From Ignavibacteria bacterium (GTDB lineage Bacteria > Bacteroidota > Ignavibacteria > Palsa-1295), in NCBI GenBank assembly GCA_013287605.1, contig JABDDM010000007.1:1-59673 (forward strand): 59,673 nucleotides of DNA, given 5' to 3'. A model generated the notes under the pieces. The model saw only the letters and a program-made list of their open reading frames with translations. It was not told where the DNA came from and ran no database searches. Position numbers and translations under genes: made by a program. Numbering within the stretch: the stretch's first letter is position 1; every line of letters starts with the position of its first letter. Shown here piece after piece: positions 24,101-33,325 of the stretch.

Positions 24101-24277
24101 TGGTCTGCCACTATCGCTTATGCTGACGCCAATTCGCACGACCGGAAAACTATCGACGAGTGGTGGAGAACAATACATTTGAAGTTGCTGCGCGTGGGTT
24201 AAACGCGGCAGCAGTGCTGCAAGGCTCATGCAGAGCACGAGCGCAATCGTTCTGGGCAAACAAGTTTTCACGAGCAT
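21164..24277 (-). CDS. Large secreted VWA-domain protein with T9SS tail
   Basis: 1037 residues. After a signal peptide (1-29) and an N-terminal beta domain (SVFPVVRIGV-like strands), a von Willebrand A domain spans about 90-270, with a MIDAS-like AVLSDVTSSM and KVIILVTDDGVV. Several repeated modules follow (about 300-680), each with a PWDRGI stretch, apparently internal duplications. Then comes an ASPM/Hydin-like beta domain (DFGSIPAATSATASITLTNPN), and finally a T9SS tail (DLMDILGHKVFKG, IHSGNYVLRI). This suggests a cell-surface adhesin or scaffold. Its start lies 4 bp after the stop of the upstream sialidase-like gene, so the two form an operon. Confidence 0.82.
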   Translation of the reverse strand: MLVKTCLPRTIALVLCMSLAALLPRLTHAQQLQMYCSPPLVDSFPVVRIGVSISDSGRPAQPLTVGNFILTEDGKNVNPFELLNCAGAPAAAIAVLSDVTSSMFSSTGNGNTGKYFDSYSNFLAQVSAPSQLALIPFTDTVALYYPGGGKWYNAGNTADTTAFMAAVHTFQFQGNTSIDRGIDYAVNLLMSNALPRKVIILVTDDGVVNETFAFQQLRDNGISLFVMELDKDTIRSNSDLAAAVGGRYYAAGDTTQFVPVMTAIGKSFLAEQCLLRYVSALPCPWDASHDVNVLLNFNNESANAHLQYSLGRTTRDSVAPLFKQDSSHYTSRIIKAIEIFPCESGIQFFTDSALHNFAKLKPRRALPDSAWDSLVVIDSMQPASGYYIVRDSAGNVRRMLVSYSPKPDTNAPQLPFAPVAAGLVIQNVLEQLPWDRGIKSVVLKAGAKNLVLDSVHYFSKSFARAYLRVLRYTDSASGCLIATDSVGNVNTACYQWNGVGGDTLAPVFKQLPFVEPLLAMTGRVTEKRTGDIGLKTVILTPITNAAVPSVVFTDKTLASISVNILDTLHNALCKVEASDSAGNFMRDTLRYSPQADILAPQMSLTAPTLATRLVSVTEIQPWDRGIASVAPTGAQINMSALAPVFVDGRHASIQLTITDLLLSASGQVVAVDSAGNQSSTLINYTPTGPSPLKPLAVSTPYDFGSIPAATSATASITLTNPNAVPVTLSLLAAAGDISVFSLKQFVPITVAAGSTTQLDFTFAPTLLGSWQCTYTFSNDTMLLASVQLLGRSTGNVVLRLDSVTLAKGGDQSTMTMRIQASPQPINLDTIVFTLSWDHDVASLGQLNENCSGLDTGLCNYSITPSVKGNGDVAYQLVRKSHLISPTLAYTNTSIALPVTATFVAKATSTSVSFSQLYAGSYSTISGNPGLISLGSVCADSTIRAKLDGTLEVVIRAIQPNPAHDQFTVTIHASRERDVSIDLMDILGHKVFKGTSHVVAGDNAYEIPLKENIHSGNYVLRIRTSDGNAQSRQVVIQR

Positions 24278-24281
24278 GGGA

Positions 24282-26129
24282 TCATCTTGCCACTGTCATC
24301 GCTCGCCACATACTCCCCCCATTCGTTACAATTCGATAGTAGTAGGCGCCGTTAGGCAGACCGGTACTTTCGAGCGCAGTCCGATATTCACCCGCGGCCT
24401 GGTCCTTGTTGACCAAAACGCGGACAACTTGACCAAGCACGTTCATGATCTCAAGACGGACGTGTGAAGCGCGATCGAGACGGTAACCGATTGTTGAAGT
24501 ATGGCTTACTGGATTCGGAAAATTATCGTAGAGAACAAAACCTGGAGTGACCGAACCAGCGCGGACACTTCTTGCAGGTGCATTCGGATCCAACGGAATG
24601 AACGCCGCATAAATATCGAGATTGCCATCACCAGTTCGTCCGTCCGACCACACTGGGATTGCGTAATTGTCCGTAGTGACGATCTGCGTGTATTCGCCGA
24701 TTCCGAAGTTCGTGTTCATTAATTCAACCGTCGTCATGTCTGTTGGCATCGTCGAGACCTGGCTGCTGCGCTTCCATGTGGCTCCGCCGTTGAATGACTG
24801 AGTCATATAGTAGATTGCACTTAGATTCAATGAGTCATCTCTCCGGTCGTACCAGCTAACGGACACGACGCTCTTGCCGTTGATTGCGATCGTGGGGTAG
24901 AAGTGATCGCAGTAATTGGTGTGTTTGTCTTCGTTAATGAGCTTGGCTGCAGTCCAATGTGCGCCGTTGTCGTCAGAAGTGCTTACATAGATATCGGATC
25001 CGTGATGTTCATCGACGGATGTCCCGAGGGCACACCAAACCATGAAGAGACGTCCAATCTCGCCAGCAGTGTCAATGGCAAGATGAGGGCATGGGTAATT
25101 ACCTGCTTTACGGAGTCCCAGGATGCTATCGGAATGGGCATCCGCGGATGTTAACGGAATGTCGATATCGGAGATCTTTGTCGGGCTTTCGAAGGTCACA
25201 CCGCCATCATTTGAGAGTGCATGGTAGAGAGCGAAGTTCTGTGTGTCCAGTGAAGCTGCGAACGTCACATGTAAGCCGCCATTGCGATCGACTCCGATAC
25301 TTGTGTATTGCACGATCACAAACGTATCCCTAGAAACGGCTGTCGGCACTTCAAAGGAATCCCGATCCGGAAGTTTCCTTTGCAGAAGGACGGAGCGTCC
25401 TGATGTCGCAAATTGTGTGCATGCGAGATATAGCGTGTTGTGATGACTCGAACTCGTTCGATCGACCGTCATCCATTGCTTATCATTGAGAGAAAACCCG
25501 GCGGGATCCAAACTCGAGCTGTGCGACAACCGTTGTTTCAGCGGACGCGTGAATGTTGCACCTCCATTTGAGGATGATGCCCAATACATCGCGCTCTCTA
25601 TCCCACCGGTAAAATAGAGATTGATCCAGCTTAAATAGAGCTTGCCATCGGCATCAAACGCGAGAATAGGATCACCTCCACCCAGAGTGAGCGCTCCAAC
25701 TACATCAGGGACCGCTTTGAAGGTACTTTGTTTCCAGCTTTTACCAAAATCCTTCGAGTAATAGATCGGCATGATGAGCCCGACAGACGGATCAAATCGG
25801 ATCGGCGAGACAACAATATTTGAACTATCTTTCGGATTGATCGCAGCGTGGACCTCCGATTCGGGCAATGGATTCCCTGAAACCAACTCCTCGCCAACAC
25901 TCTGTAATTGATTGTCATGCTTGAACAATTCGAGGCTTGATTTCTGGCCTGCGTTCATTGTTCCCTGAGGATGCATTTTCTCCCTGAGCGCATCTTCGAG
26001 TTGGCGGAGATGATACTGATTCCACTCCTTGGAGCCGGGTTTCATATTAAATTGCTGGGCAGATGCGTCGCGCACCATCAGCAGCAATATCACCAGAAAG
26101 AGATTCCGAATAAGTAAAGCAATGCGCAT
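24282..26129 (-). CDS. Secreted sialidase-like BNR-repeat protein with T9SS tail
   Basis: 615 residues from ATG 26129, which begins the signal peptide (MRIALLIRNLFLVILLLM...DASA). The body is a beta-propeller with Asp-box repeats of the S-x-D-x-G-x-T/x-W type: SKDFGKSW, SSNGGATF, SNDGGVTF, STSDDNGAHW, SFNGGATW. This is the fold of exo-alpha-sialidases and related glycosidases. The arginine triad cannot be assigned with certainty, so it may be a non-catalytic propeller. The tail (NPVSHTSTIGYRL, IMNVLGQVVRV, TGLPNGAYYYRI) is a T9SS sorting domain. It leads an operon with the VWA protein. Confidence 0.8.
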   Translation of the reverse strand: MRIALLIRNLFLVILLLMVRDASAQQFNMKPGSKEWNQYHLRQLEDALREKMHPQGTMNAGQKSSLELFKHDNQLQSVGEELVSGNPLPESEVHAAINPKDSSNIVVSPIRFDPSVGLIMPIYYSKDFGKSWKQSTFKAVPDVVGALTLGGGDPILAFDADGKLYLSWINLYFTGGIESAMYWASSSNGGATFTRPLKQRLSHSSSLDPAGFSLNDKQWMTVDRTSSSHHNTLYLACTQFATSGRSVLLQRKLPDRDSFEVPTAVSRDTFVIVQYTSIGVDRNGGLHVTFAASLDTQNFALYHALSNDGGVTFESPTKISDIDIPLTSADAHSDSILGLRKAGNYPCPHLAIDTAGEIGRLFMVWCALGTSVDEHHGSDIYVSTSDDNGAHWTAAKLINEDKHTNYCDHFYPTIAINGKSVVSVSWYDRRDDSLNLSAIYYMTQSFNGGATWKRSSQVSTMPTDMTTVELMNTNFGIGEYTQIVTTDNYAIPVWSDGRTGDGNLDIYAAFIPLDPNAPARSVRAGSVTPGFVLYDNFPNPVSHTSTIGYRLDRASHVRLEIMNVLGQVVRVLVNKDQAAGEYRTALESTGLPNGAYYYRIVTNGGSMWRAMTVAR

Positions 26130-26319
26130 AGATCGGGACGAGAATATTCTGTTAAGCTCACCACCTGGGAGCGACAATCGAAGACGTATAGTGAGTACAA
26201 GCCGAAATTCAGGTTAGTTCAGTGGGGTTGGATTGTAACAATTTCACGAGGCAGGTCGTACTCTTCGCAGAGCTGATTCTGCCCAGCCCGATTGAGCAAA
26301 CCACATTTAGAATGTCCCT

Positions 26320-28593
26320 ATGGCGCGTTGGTTACCCTTTTTGTTCTCTCTGCTCACATTTCTCCTTTTGCAATCAGTTCGAGCTCAGTCCATGCCCGAA
26401 GCTGATACCAGCTACCATCCCATTTTTAACCCCAATCTTGAGGTACATCGGCGTAGCGGCCCGATTACGATCGACGGGGACCTAAACGATGCTGGCTGGA
26501 AGAACGCGGCTCGATCCGACGTGTTCACAGAGGCGTTGCCTATCCCAAATAAACGGGCACGTCAACGCACCGAAGCTCTCATCACATACGACAGCAATTA
26601 TCTCTACATCGCGATGATCGCGTATGATGATCACCCTGAACGCATTCGCGCCTCGATGGTCAATCGCGATCAAATCTGGGATGATGATTTTATGGGTATC
26701 ATTCTTGACACCTATGGTGATGCGACTCGAGCATTTGAAGTGTATACGAATCCGCTTGGCGTGCAGGGTGATCTCTTCTGGACGACCAACAGTGAAGATC
26801 AATCCTACGACATGGTCTTCAACGCGGAATCGAAGATCACTTCGGATGGCTGGCAGACGGAAATACGCATCCCGTTTAGCAGCCTGCGATTTCCGGATAA
26901 AACGGTGCAAAATTTCCATGTCAGCTTTTGGCGCAACTGGCCGCGCGATGCCGATTACAAGTTTTCCTGGGCTCCCATCAACTTTTTTATTCCATGCGCA
27001 TTCTGTCAACTTGGTTCGCTCACGGGAATCGAATCGATCAGACCAGCCGGCACGCTGGAGTTACTGCCAGCGCTCGTCGCTTCACAGGATGCAACAATCA
27101 GTGATCCCGGTATCCCTGATTCGCGGCTTACGAACGGACCTGTGCTTGTCAAGCCATCTCTCGGTATTCGGTATGCAATCGGTCCGGCGACAGGCTTAGA
27201 AGCCGCGATCAAGCCTGATTTTAGTCAGGTCGAGGCGGATCAGGCGCAGGTGAGCGTCAACTCTACGTTCGCACTTTTTTACCCCGAGCACAGACCATTT
27301 TTCCAGGACGGCAGCGATCTTTACAGCACGCTGCTCCCTGCTGTCTATACTCGTTCGATCAACAGTCCTCTCGCGGTAGCGAAGGCGATCCATCGAGACG
27401 CAACGACTTCGTTTCTCTATCTCTCCGGTTATGATGAGCACTCGCCAGTGATCATTCCGCTTGAAGAGCGAAGCATTATTCTTCCTGATGTGGGCAAGAG
27501 CCTCTCGAATATTTTGCGAGTGTCGCACTCATTCGCTAACGATGCTTACCTGGGAATACTTGGAACAGACCGCAGGTACGAAAACAATGGCTCGAACACT
27601 GTAGGTGGTCTTGATGGAAGGGTAAATCTGTTCGAGAACGTAGAATTGCTTGGCCAGGCACTCTTAAGCTACACACAAGAATCGAACACGCATCAGATCG
27701 GAAGCAGCACGTTGTTCGATAACGGAAGACACACCGTTGAACTCGATGGTGAACATTATCTCGGTGATATGAGCTATTTTGCCCTGCAACGGTATACGCA
27801 AACGGTGGATCTGCATGCTGAGTATGCGGAGACCAGCCCGACCTTTCGGGCCGGGAATGGGTTCGTCACTGCGAACGACTTCCGAGGTGTGCTTGCATGG
27901 GCTGGTGATAAGTATCCTCTCGTTGGGCAGCCACACTGGATGAAATGGCTGCAGGAAGTCGATGGAACATTCACCGTCGCGCAAGACTGGAATTTCGACG
28001 CCATCACAAAGCGAAAGGCATACCGCGCGCAGCTTGACATTTCATTGATCGGTCAGACCGCTCTGCATATTTTTTATCGAGGATACACAGAGCGTTTTCA
28101 AAACATAACATTTCCCGGGCTTCATCAATGGGACCTTACGTGGATCACGAAGTTCGACCAAAGCATTGCGATGGGTGGTGAAGTTACTCTTGGAAGGATC
28201 ATAGCTCGAACAGTGTCGCCGCCCTCAACTGGAAAGGAAGCAGACATCACATTCTGGGTACGACTAAAGCCCTTCGAACGGATCCTAATCGAACCAACTT
28301 GGACGTTCTCTCAGCTTACTTCGGACTCTGGCGGTCAGTTCTATTCCGGCTCGATCTATTTCGCCCGCATCAGTTATCAATTTAGTCGCGATCTCAATTT
28401 CAGAGCGATCGTTCAATACGATAACTTCGCGAGACAATTTGATGTCGACCCACTCATCACATACAAAGTCAATCCATTCACAAGCTTTTACATCGGATCG
28501 ACGCATACCTATTCTGCATTTGACGAGACCTCGCCGCTCCGTGCGACGGATCGACAGTTTTTTGCGAAGGTGCAGTATTTGTTTCAGACCTAG
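26320..28593 (+). CDS. CBM9-like plus DUF5916 outer-membrane protein
   Basis: 757 residues. Signal peptide 1-22 (...LQSVRAQ). Residues ~40-220 form a carbohydrate-binding family 9-like domain: ITIDGDLNDAGW, ALITYDSNYLYIAMIAYDD, WDDDFMGIILDTYGD. The remainder is DUF5916, a beta-barrel-like region rich in alternating hydrophobic strands and ending with an aromatic C-terminus (FFAKVQYLFQT), as expected for an outer-membrane barrel. Proteins with this pair are frequent in FCB bacteria; the exact function is unknown, though surface glycan binding or hydrolysis is suspected. It is divergent from the sialidase/VWA operon. Confidence 0.85.
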   Translation: MARWLPFLFSLLTFLLLQSVRAQSMPEADTSYHPIFNPNLEVHRRSGPITIDGDLNDAGWKNAARSDVFTEALPIPNKRARQRTEALITYDSNYLYIAMIAYDDHPERIRASMVNRDQIWDDDFMGIILDTYGDATRAFEVYTNPLGVQGDLFWTTNSEDQSYDMVFNAESKITSDGWQTEIRIPFSSLRFPDKTVQNFHVSFWRNWPRDADYKFSWAPINFFIPCAFCQLGSLTGIESIRPAGTLELLPALVASQDATISDPGIPDSRLTNGPVLVKPSLGIRYAIGPATGLEAAIKPDFSQVEADQAQVSVNSTFALFYPEHRPFFQDGSDLYSTLLPAVYTRSINSPLAVAKAIHRDATTSFLYLSGYDEHSPVIIPLEERSIILPDVGKSLSNILRVSHSFANDAYLGILGTDRRYENNGSNTVGGLDGRVNLFENVELLGQALLSYTQESNTHQIGSSTLFDNGRHTVELDGEHYLGDMSYFALQRYTQTVDLHAEYAETSPTFRAGNGFVTANDFRGVLAWAGDKYPLVGQPHWMKWLQEVDGTFTVAQDWNFDAITKRKAYRAQLDISLIGQTALHIFYRGYTERFQNITFPGLHQWDLTWITKFDQSIAMGGEVTLGRIIARTVSPPSTGKEADITFWVRLKPFERILIEPTWTFSQLTSDSGGQFYSGSIYFARISYQFSRDLNFRAIVQYDNFARQFDVDPLITYKVNPFTSFYIGSTHTYSAFDETSPLRATDRQFFAKVQYLFQT

Positions 28594-28598
28594 CGCCC

Positions 28599-28636
28599 AT
28601 AGGTCCTATAAGACTTATAAGTCCTATAGGACCTAT
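28599..28636. repeat. 38-bp near-perfect palindrome of a recurrent intergenic repeat type
   Basis: This begins ATAGGTCCTATA and ends TATAGGACCTAT; all but two base pairs match across the dyad. It lies 6 bp after the DUF5916 stop and has no T-run. A looser relative (TAGGAC...GTCCTA) occurs at 58513-58539. It may act as a hairpin stabilising the transcript end. Confidence 0.6.
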
Positions 28637-28736
28637 CACCGATCCTCGAAAATTCTTCCCATCTTGCCGAACTCGATCGCAAGTGCAAGCATTAGTGACA
28701 ACTGCGTATTTATGAAGCCACGTAGATCATCACTTT

Positions 28737-29687
28737 ATGTCATTATTAGTTGTAGGCTCGCTAGCAGTTGATACGATCGAAACTCCGTTCGCTCGCAAAG
28801 AACGGGCGCTGGGTGGTAGTGCCACCTATATTTCACTTGCCGCTCAGTATTTTGTGGGCGCCGATATTTCGCTTGTCGGAGTCGTTGGCGATGATTTCCC
28901 GGCGCATGCCTGGAAGCTCTTCAAGGACCGTGGTTTCAATCTCGACGGAGTGGAAGTGATTGAAGGCGGGAAGACTTTCTTCTGGGAAGGCAAGTACCAC
29001 TATGATATGAACACTCGAGATTCGATCGCTACGGAGCTGAATGTGTTCGCTGATTTCTCTCCCAAGGTACCCAACGCACAGCTTAAGCCTGAATTTCTTG
29101 TCCTCGGTAATATCGAACCGCGGCTGCAATCAGACGTCATCGATCAACTGCAAGCGCAGCCGAAGCTCATTCTGCTTGACACCATGGATTACTGGATCAA
29201 GAGCGCGCGCCCGGCGCTTGAAGAAACACTGAGCAAGGCGAATGCGCTCGTCATCAATGATAGCGAGGCACGTTTACTCGTCGAAACTCCCAGCCTGATC
29301 GTAGCCGGCAAAAAGCTTCAGCAAATGCTTTCGCCCGTTACGGATCGCATCGTGATCATCAAAAAAGGCGAGCACGGCGCCCTTCTCTTCTTCAACGATA
29401 AACTCTTTAGCGCGCCAGCATATCCGCTAGAAGAAATTTTCGATCCGACTGGCGCTGGTGATAGCTTCATGGGAGGTTTTATTGGTTACCTCGCACGGCG
29501 CGGGTCGATCGATTATGAAAACGTCAAGCGTGCAGTCGTCTTCGGTACCGTGCTCGCAAGTTACTGCTGTGGAAAGTTTTCGACCGAAGGCATCGAATCA
29601 CTGACGCTTGATGCGATCTCGGATCGATTTAAAGAGCTGCAATTTCTCTCAGCGTTTCAGGAAGAACCCGAGCTAGCGATAGGCTGA
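28737..29687 (+). CDS. PfkB-family carbohydrate kinase
   Basis: 316 residues, cytoplasmic. PfkB features: N-terminal ALGGSATYISLAA (GG substrate motif), a beta lid region (KTFFWEGKYHYDMNTRD), and the C-terminal signature DPTGAGDSFMGGF containing the catalytic base Asp and the anion hole. It phosphorylates a sugar or nucleoside with ATP. The sugar cannot be named from the sequence; similarity is to ribokinase- and adenosine-kinase-like members. It stands alone, ending in a strong terminator at 29713-29740. Confidence 0.9.
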   Translation: MSLLVVGSLAVDTIETPFARKERALGGSATYISLAAQYFVGADISLVGVVGDDFPAHAWKLFKDRGFNLDGVEVIEGGKTFFWEGKYHYDMNTRDSIATELNVFADFSPKVPNAQLKPEFLVLGNIEPRLQSDVIDQLQAQPKLILLDTMDYWIKSARPALEETLSKANALVINDSEARLLVETPSLIVAGKKLQQMLSPVTDRIVIIKKGEHGALLFFNDKLFSAPAYPLEEIFDPTGAGDSFMGGFIGYLARRGSIDYENVKRAVVFGTVLASYCCGKFSTEGIESLTLDAISDRFKELQFLSAFQEEPELAIG

Positions 29688-29712
29688 GTCTGAAGGATTG
29701 TGAGCACATAAA

Positions 29713-29740
29713 AATGGCCTCGAAGTTCGAGGCCATTTTT
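29713..29740. terminator. Bidirectional terminator between pfkB-like and htrA
   Basis: An ATGGCCTCGA/TCGAGGCCAT stem with a 3-nt loop, preceded by A residues and followed by five T. It serves both convergent genes. Confidence 0.9.
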
Positions 29741-29756
29741 CATTCAGAGATTTTGA

Positions 29757-31340
29757 TCAGCTAGGGATCTTAATGGATACGAAATGTGAATTTCCGCTTT
29801 CATCATAGATCGTCAGACCAACGGCTTTGCCTTTGTTCTCATTTACCACTCGCTCAAAGTCGACCACATTCTTGATCGGCGTGTGTGCTACATTCGTGAT
29901 AACTTTGAAGTTGCTTCCGAGTCCACGGTCGTACGCTTCAGAGAATTGTTCAACGTGCGAGACGTAGACGCCTTCCTTCACACCATACTTGTCTTTCTCG
30001 GACGAGGTAAGGTTTCTTACCGTCAGGCCGATATTGTCGACAGTAGCTGTTTCCTTCTGCGGACTCAGACCAGAGTTGTCGTTCTCGTCGGTATTGCCAT
30101 TGTCGTTGCTCGCAAGATTCATATCGCTGCGTGGCTTGAGTTTGATGAGTTTTTCAATCTCTTTGCCATCGCGCCAAACTTTGAGCGAAACCTGATCGCC
30201 AGCATGATGCATACCGATCATGCCTTGAAGCTGATTTGACTCATTGACCTCATGCCCATCAACGGAGAGGATGATGTCATTTTGCTTGAGACCCGCAGCT
30301 TCACCTGCTCCATCCTTCGTTACGCGATCAATGCGAACGCCACGCGGACGGTCTAGACCAAGTGCTTCTGCATCAGTTTGATCAACCGAGCGAATCTCAA
30401 CTCCGATATAGCCACGGTTGACTTTGCCATTCTTGATGAGATCCATCGCAACAGCTTTCGCCATGTTGATCGGGATCGCAAATCCGTAGCCAGCAAACAT
30501 TCCAGTCTGCGAAGCAATGGCAGCATTGATGCCGATTACTGCTCCGTGCATATCGAAAAGTCCTCCGCCAGAGTTGCCTGGATTGATCGCGGCATCGGTC
30601 TGGATGAAGTTTGCAATTCCGTAGTCCTTGGTTTTGGAACGATCGAAGATTTGGATCGGGCGACCAAGCGAGGAAACGATGCCTGTCGTGACGGTGGATT
30701 CAAGTCCGAGCGGATTGCCCACTGCCATCACCCATTCACCAACCTGCGCGTCGTCAGAATTTCCAAGAGCAGCCACGGGTAGATTCGATGCATCGATCTT
30801 GACAATCGCAAGATCGGTTGTTGGATCGGTACCAATGACTTTTGCGTCAAAGACACGCTTGTCCGTAAGTTTAATCGAGACCCCGCCTTTTTTCGCGGCG
30901 TTCTCAACGACGTGATTGTTCGTCAGTATATACCCATCGCTCGTGATGATCACGCCGGATCCGAGGCCTTCTTCGGGCCCTTGCTGACCAAACGGTGATC
31001 CGCCATCCTGACCGTCACCGAAGGGGCTTTCAAAGAAATGCCGAAATGGATTATTGTCGTTCTTGTTGGCTGCTGCCTGCTTCGGTGCTTCGGTTTTGAC
31101 CGTGATCGACACGACCGTTGGCCGAACAGCTTTTGCTACAGCAGTAAATGAATTGTTGATGCTCTGCAGAGTTGCATCATTTGGCAGGCTCGGAAGCTGT
31201 CCCCCCAATTGTGGGTCGCTTGCTCCGAATGCCAGGTTGATGCCTTTCCAGCTGCCGAACCCTGAAACCAGTGAGGCCCCGAATGCGAGACCAATCACCA
31301 GCAACACGATTGAAGCGAAGAGCGGGCGTTTTGATAACAT
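29757..31340 (-). CDS. degP: HtrA/DegP-type periplasmic serine protease
   Basis: 527 residues. N-terminal membrane anchor or signal (about 5-28), trypsin-like domain with the full triad in ILTNNHVVENA (His), TDLAIVKID (Asp) and GNSGGGLF (Ser), then two PDZ domains (about 310-400 and 435-525; RGYIGVEI, GLTVRNLT). A GGQLP...DNNPFRHFFESPF Q-linker-like loop precedes the protease. Do-family proteases degrade or refold misfolded envelope proteins and are usually stress-induced. ATG at 31340 has AAGGAAGG upstream. The 497-bp region upstream is long enough for complex control. Confidence 0.95.
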   Translation of the reverse strand: MLSKRPLFASIVLLVIGLAFGASLVSGFGSWKGINLAFGASDPQLGGQLPSLPNDATLQSINNSFTAVAKAVRPTVVSITVKTEAPKQAAANKNDNNPFRHFFESPFGDGQDGGSPFGQQGPEEGLGSGVIITSDGYILTNNHVVENAAKKGGVSIKLTDKRVFDAKVIGTDPTTDLAIVKIDASNLPVAALGNSDDAQVGEWVMAVGNPLGLESTVTTGIVSSLGRPIQIFDRSKTKDYGIANFIQTDAAINPGNSGGGLFDMHGAVIGINAAIASQTGMFAGYGFAIPINMAKAVAMDLIKNGKVNRGYIGVEIRSVDQTDAEALGLDRPRGVRIDRVTKDGAGEAAGLKQNDIILSVDGHEVNESNQLQGMIGMHHAGDQVSLKVWRDGKEIEKLIKLKPRSDMNLASNDNGNTDENDNSGLSPQKETATVDNIGLTVRNLTSSEKDKYGVKEGVYVSHVEQFSEAYDRGLGSNFKVITNVAHTPIKNVVDFERVVNENKGKAVGLTIYDESGNSHFVSIKIPS

Positions 31341-31837
31341 AGATACTATTTCCTTCCTTGATACGGATGATAGCCCATAAAGGGCTTATACATGTTGTTG
31401 AAATCGAAGAGAATTCGAATCGTGAGCCAGTCGTAATGGCACGATCCGAACACGTATTAACGTAGGATCTAATTCCAGGTTTCACAGAACCATGCAAAAG
31501 TGCTGCCAAATATGCTACATTCTTGAGTAGAGTCAAGTGTAATCGGTTGTTTATGAATGTCCCGAAACCGCGAGGATCTAATTGCCCCAGCAACTTGAGT
31601 GTTGTCGACCTGGACCGTGGCAACAACGTACCGAATTCAGTAACTACTTTCCATAGATCATAGTTGATTGATGCGATGCCATGAGGCGATCTAGTTTGAC
31701 AGTGAAGCAGAGCCCTCTGAGAGAAAGCTAATCGTACCCAGCGCCACTGTCACACACCCCTGATTAGCCGTTGACTAGGAGACAACGGCTTCCGAATCTA
31801 CGTAAGCATTCTGTTCGCGTTTACGCCCGGATTAGTA
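31341..31837. other. 497-bp intergenic region
   Basis: No convincing ORF on either strand. It must hold the htrA promoter on the minus side. Near the right end an 8-bp stem, AGCCGTTG (31766-31773) with CAACGGCT (31783-31790), has a 9-nt loop but no T-run. I see no other structure. Confidence 0.5.
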
Positions 31838-32137
31838 ATGAAAACTATAACGAATTCCGATACGAGGAATCTGAGGCAAGCAGCCCATCGAGTTGCTTGT
31901 CAAGACTTGGTTGATCGTTGTTTCTTGATTGCGATCGGCATGCGGTGTGCCGAACATGGACAACCTCCCAGCCTAATAATTAAAGATGACAAGGTCGAGA
32001 TTCAAGCATGTTGCACTCGCTTTCGAAAGCAAGTGGGGGCGGAAGTAACGCTGAAAACCGGGAATAAGCCCATTCGAATCAAGGAGTTTCAAGCAGCGAA
32101 ACACCCGACCAAAGGATTGCAACTCTCCGATGACTGA
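31838..32137 (+). CDS. Hypothetical protein, 99 aa
   Basis: A 99-residue soluble protein. The middle (MRCAEHGQPPSLIIKDDKVEIQACCTRFRKQVG) has a mixed, protein-like composition with three close cysteines that could bind metal. The C-terminus (IRIKEFQAAKHPTKGLQL) is basic. No family is recognised and the ribosome-binding site is weak. It converges with the histidine kinase gene at 32192. Confidence 0.5.
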   Translation: MKTITNSDTRNLRQAAHRVACQDLVDRCFLIAIGMRCAEHGQPPSLIIKDDKVEIQACCTRFRKQVGAEVTLKTGNKPIRIKEFQAAKHPTKGLQLSDD

Positions 32138-32191
32138 CATTGCAAATATTTTTGATTACGAAGATGAGATACTGCCAATTAGCATCGAGTA

Positions 32192-33325
32192 TCACTTCAT
32201 AGGAACGTCAGTCCTCTGATCACGAAGAACAGCTCCTTCTTGCAATGGTGGTGCCTTTGGCAGATCGATAATAAAGATGCAGCCCTTACCGGGAAGATTT
32301 TCAACGCGGAGCTCACCTTTATTACGCTCGATTGCTGTTCGACTGATCGAAAGTCCAAGCCCCAAGCCAGATTTATTCTTGCCCATCTGCACGCCGGGTT
32401 CGAATAGCGCCTCGATCTTCCCATCGTGAAGCCCGCCGCACTCATCTTCAACTTCGATCAGAACGCGGTCGCCAACTTCATGCGCTCGAACTTGAATCGT
32501 GCCCCCTGGCTTTGAGAACTTCAAGGCGTTCTGCACCAAATTGGAAAGCGCAGATACGAACAACTGCTGATCGACCTCGACCTCAAGATTGCCAAATCCA
32601 TGCATAAGCAACACACGATTCTCCGTTCGCGCCTCGAACCCAGCCGTCGCACCGACGTCGCTCATCAATTCAAAGATTTTCGTTCGCTGTGGGTGCCACT
32701 CGGGTTCAGAACGCAATCGGACCTCGGTGAGCGCTGTATCAATTAGCTCAGCCATCTTTATCAAACTGCTCCTGAGCACACTCCCGGTGTTGCTTCGAAT
32801 ACCGACGCTTCCTCCCTCGATCATCTGAAGCGCTAGTGTTGCGCTCTGCAAACAATTGCGCAACTCATGCGAGAGATATCCCAGTCGCTTGACTTCAGCC
32901 CGTTCAATCGAATGCCCTCTAACACCTTCAAATGCAGTCACTGCTTCGGCAATGACGGTATCAAGCGAGAGATTTAGCTGTTGGAACTCGCGATTGCTAA
33001 TATTGTATTTTAACTTCGTCGCCGTCCCAGTAATTGCTTGACACAAGGCACCGTAACTGTGAACAACCTCCGAGACGGTGTATCCCAGTGCCATATACTC
33101 TTTGCCCTGTTTCACAGCCATCTCCGTATGGATGCCGCCTTTCGTTACCTCGGCATCGCCAAGCTTTTCATCCGCTTTCAACAGACCGATCAGTTCATCG
33201 TAGAAGATACCCCAGCCTTCTTCTACTTTGTCCGACGTGATTTTTATCCCTTGCGTTTCTGTCGCTCGTTCTTTCGCATCCGCAAGTATTGACTTCTTCT
33301 CCTTCGTAAGAAAGCTATGTAACAT
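32192..33325 (-). CDS. Sensor histidine kinase with RsbR-like N-terminal domain
   Basis: 377 residues, no membrane segment, so cytoplasmic. The N-terminal ~160 residues are helical, resembling the RsbRD/globin-like sensor of stressosome proteins. The kinase part has H-box YLSHELRNCLQSA (phospho-acceptor His), N-box NLVQNALKF, G1 VEDECGGL and G2 GLGLGLSIS, so the ATPase is intact. ATG at 33325 is fixed by GGAGGG 4-5 nt upstream. No response regulator gene lies beside it, so it is an orphan kinase whose partner is elsewhere. Confidence 0.88.
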   Translation of the reverse strand: MLHSFLTKEKKSILADAKERATETQGIKITSDKVEEGWGIFYDELIGLLKADEKLGDAEVTKGGIHTEMAVKQGKEYMALGYTVSEVVHSYGALCQAITGTATKLKYNISNREFQQLNLSLDTVIAEAVTAFEGVRGHSIERAEVKRLGYLSHELRNCLQSATLALQMIEGGSVGIRSNTGSVLRSSLIKMAELIDTALTEVRLRSEPEWHPQRTKIFELMSDVGATAGFEARTENRVLLMHGFGNLEVEVDQQLFVSALSNLVQNALKFSKPGGTIQVRAHEVGDRVLIEVEDECGGLHDGKIEALFEPGVQMGKNKSGLGLGLSISRTAIERNKGELRVENLPGKGCIFIIDLPKAPPLQEGAVLRDQRTDVPMK

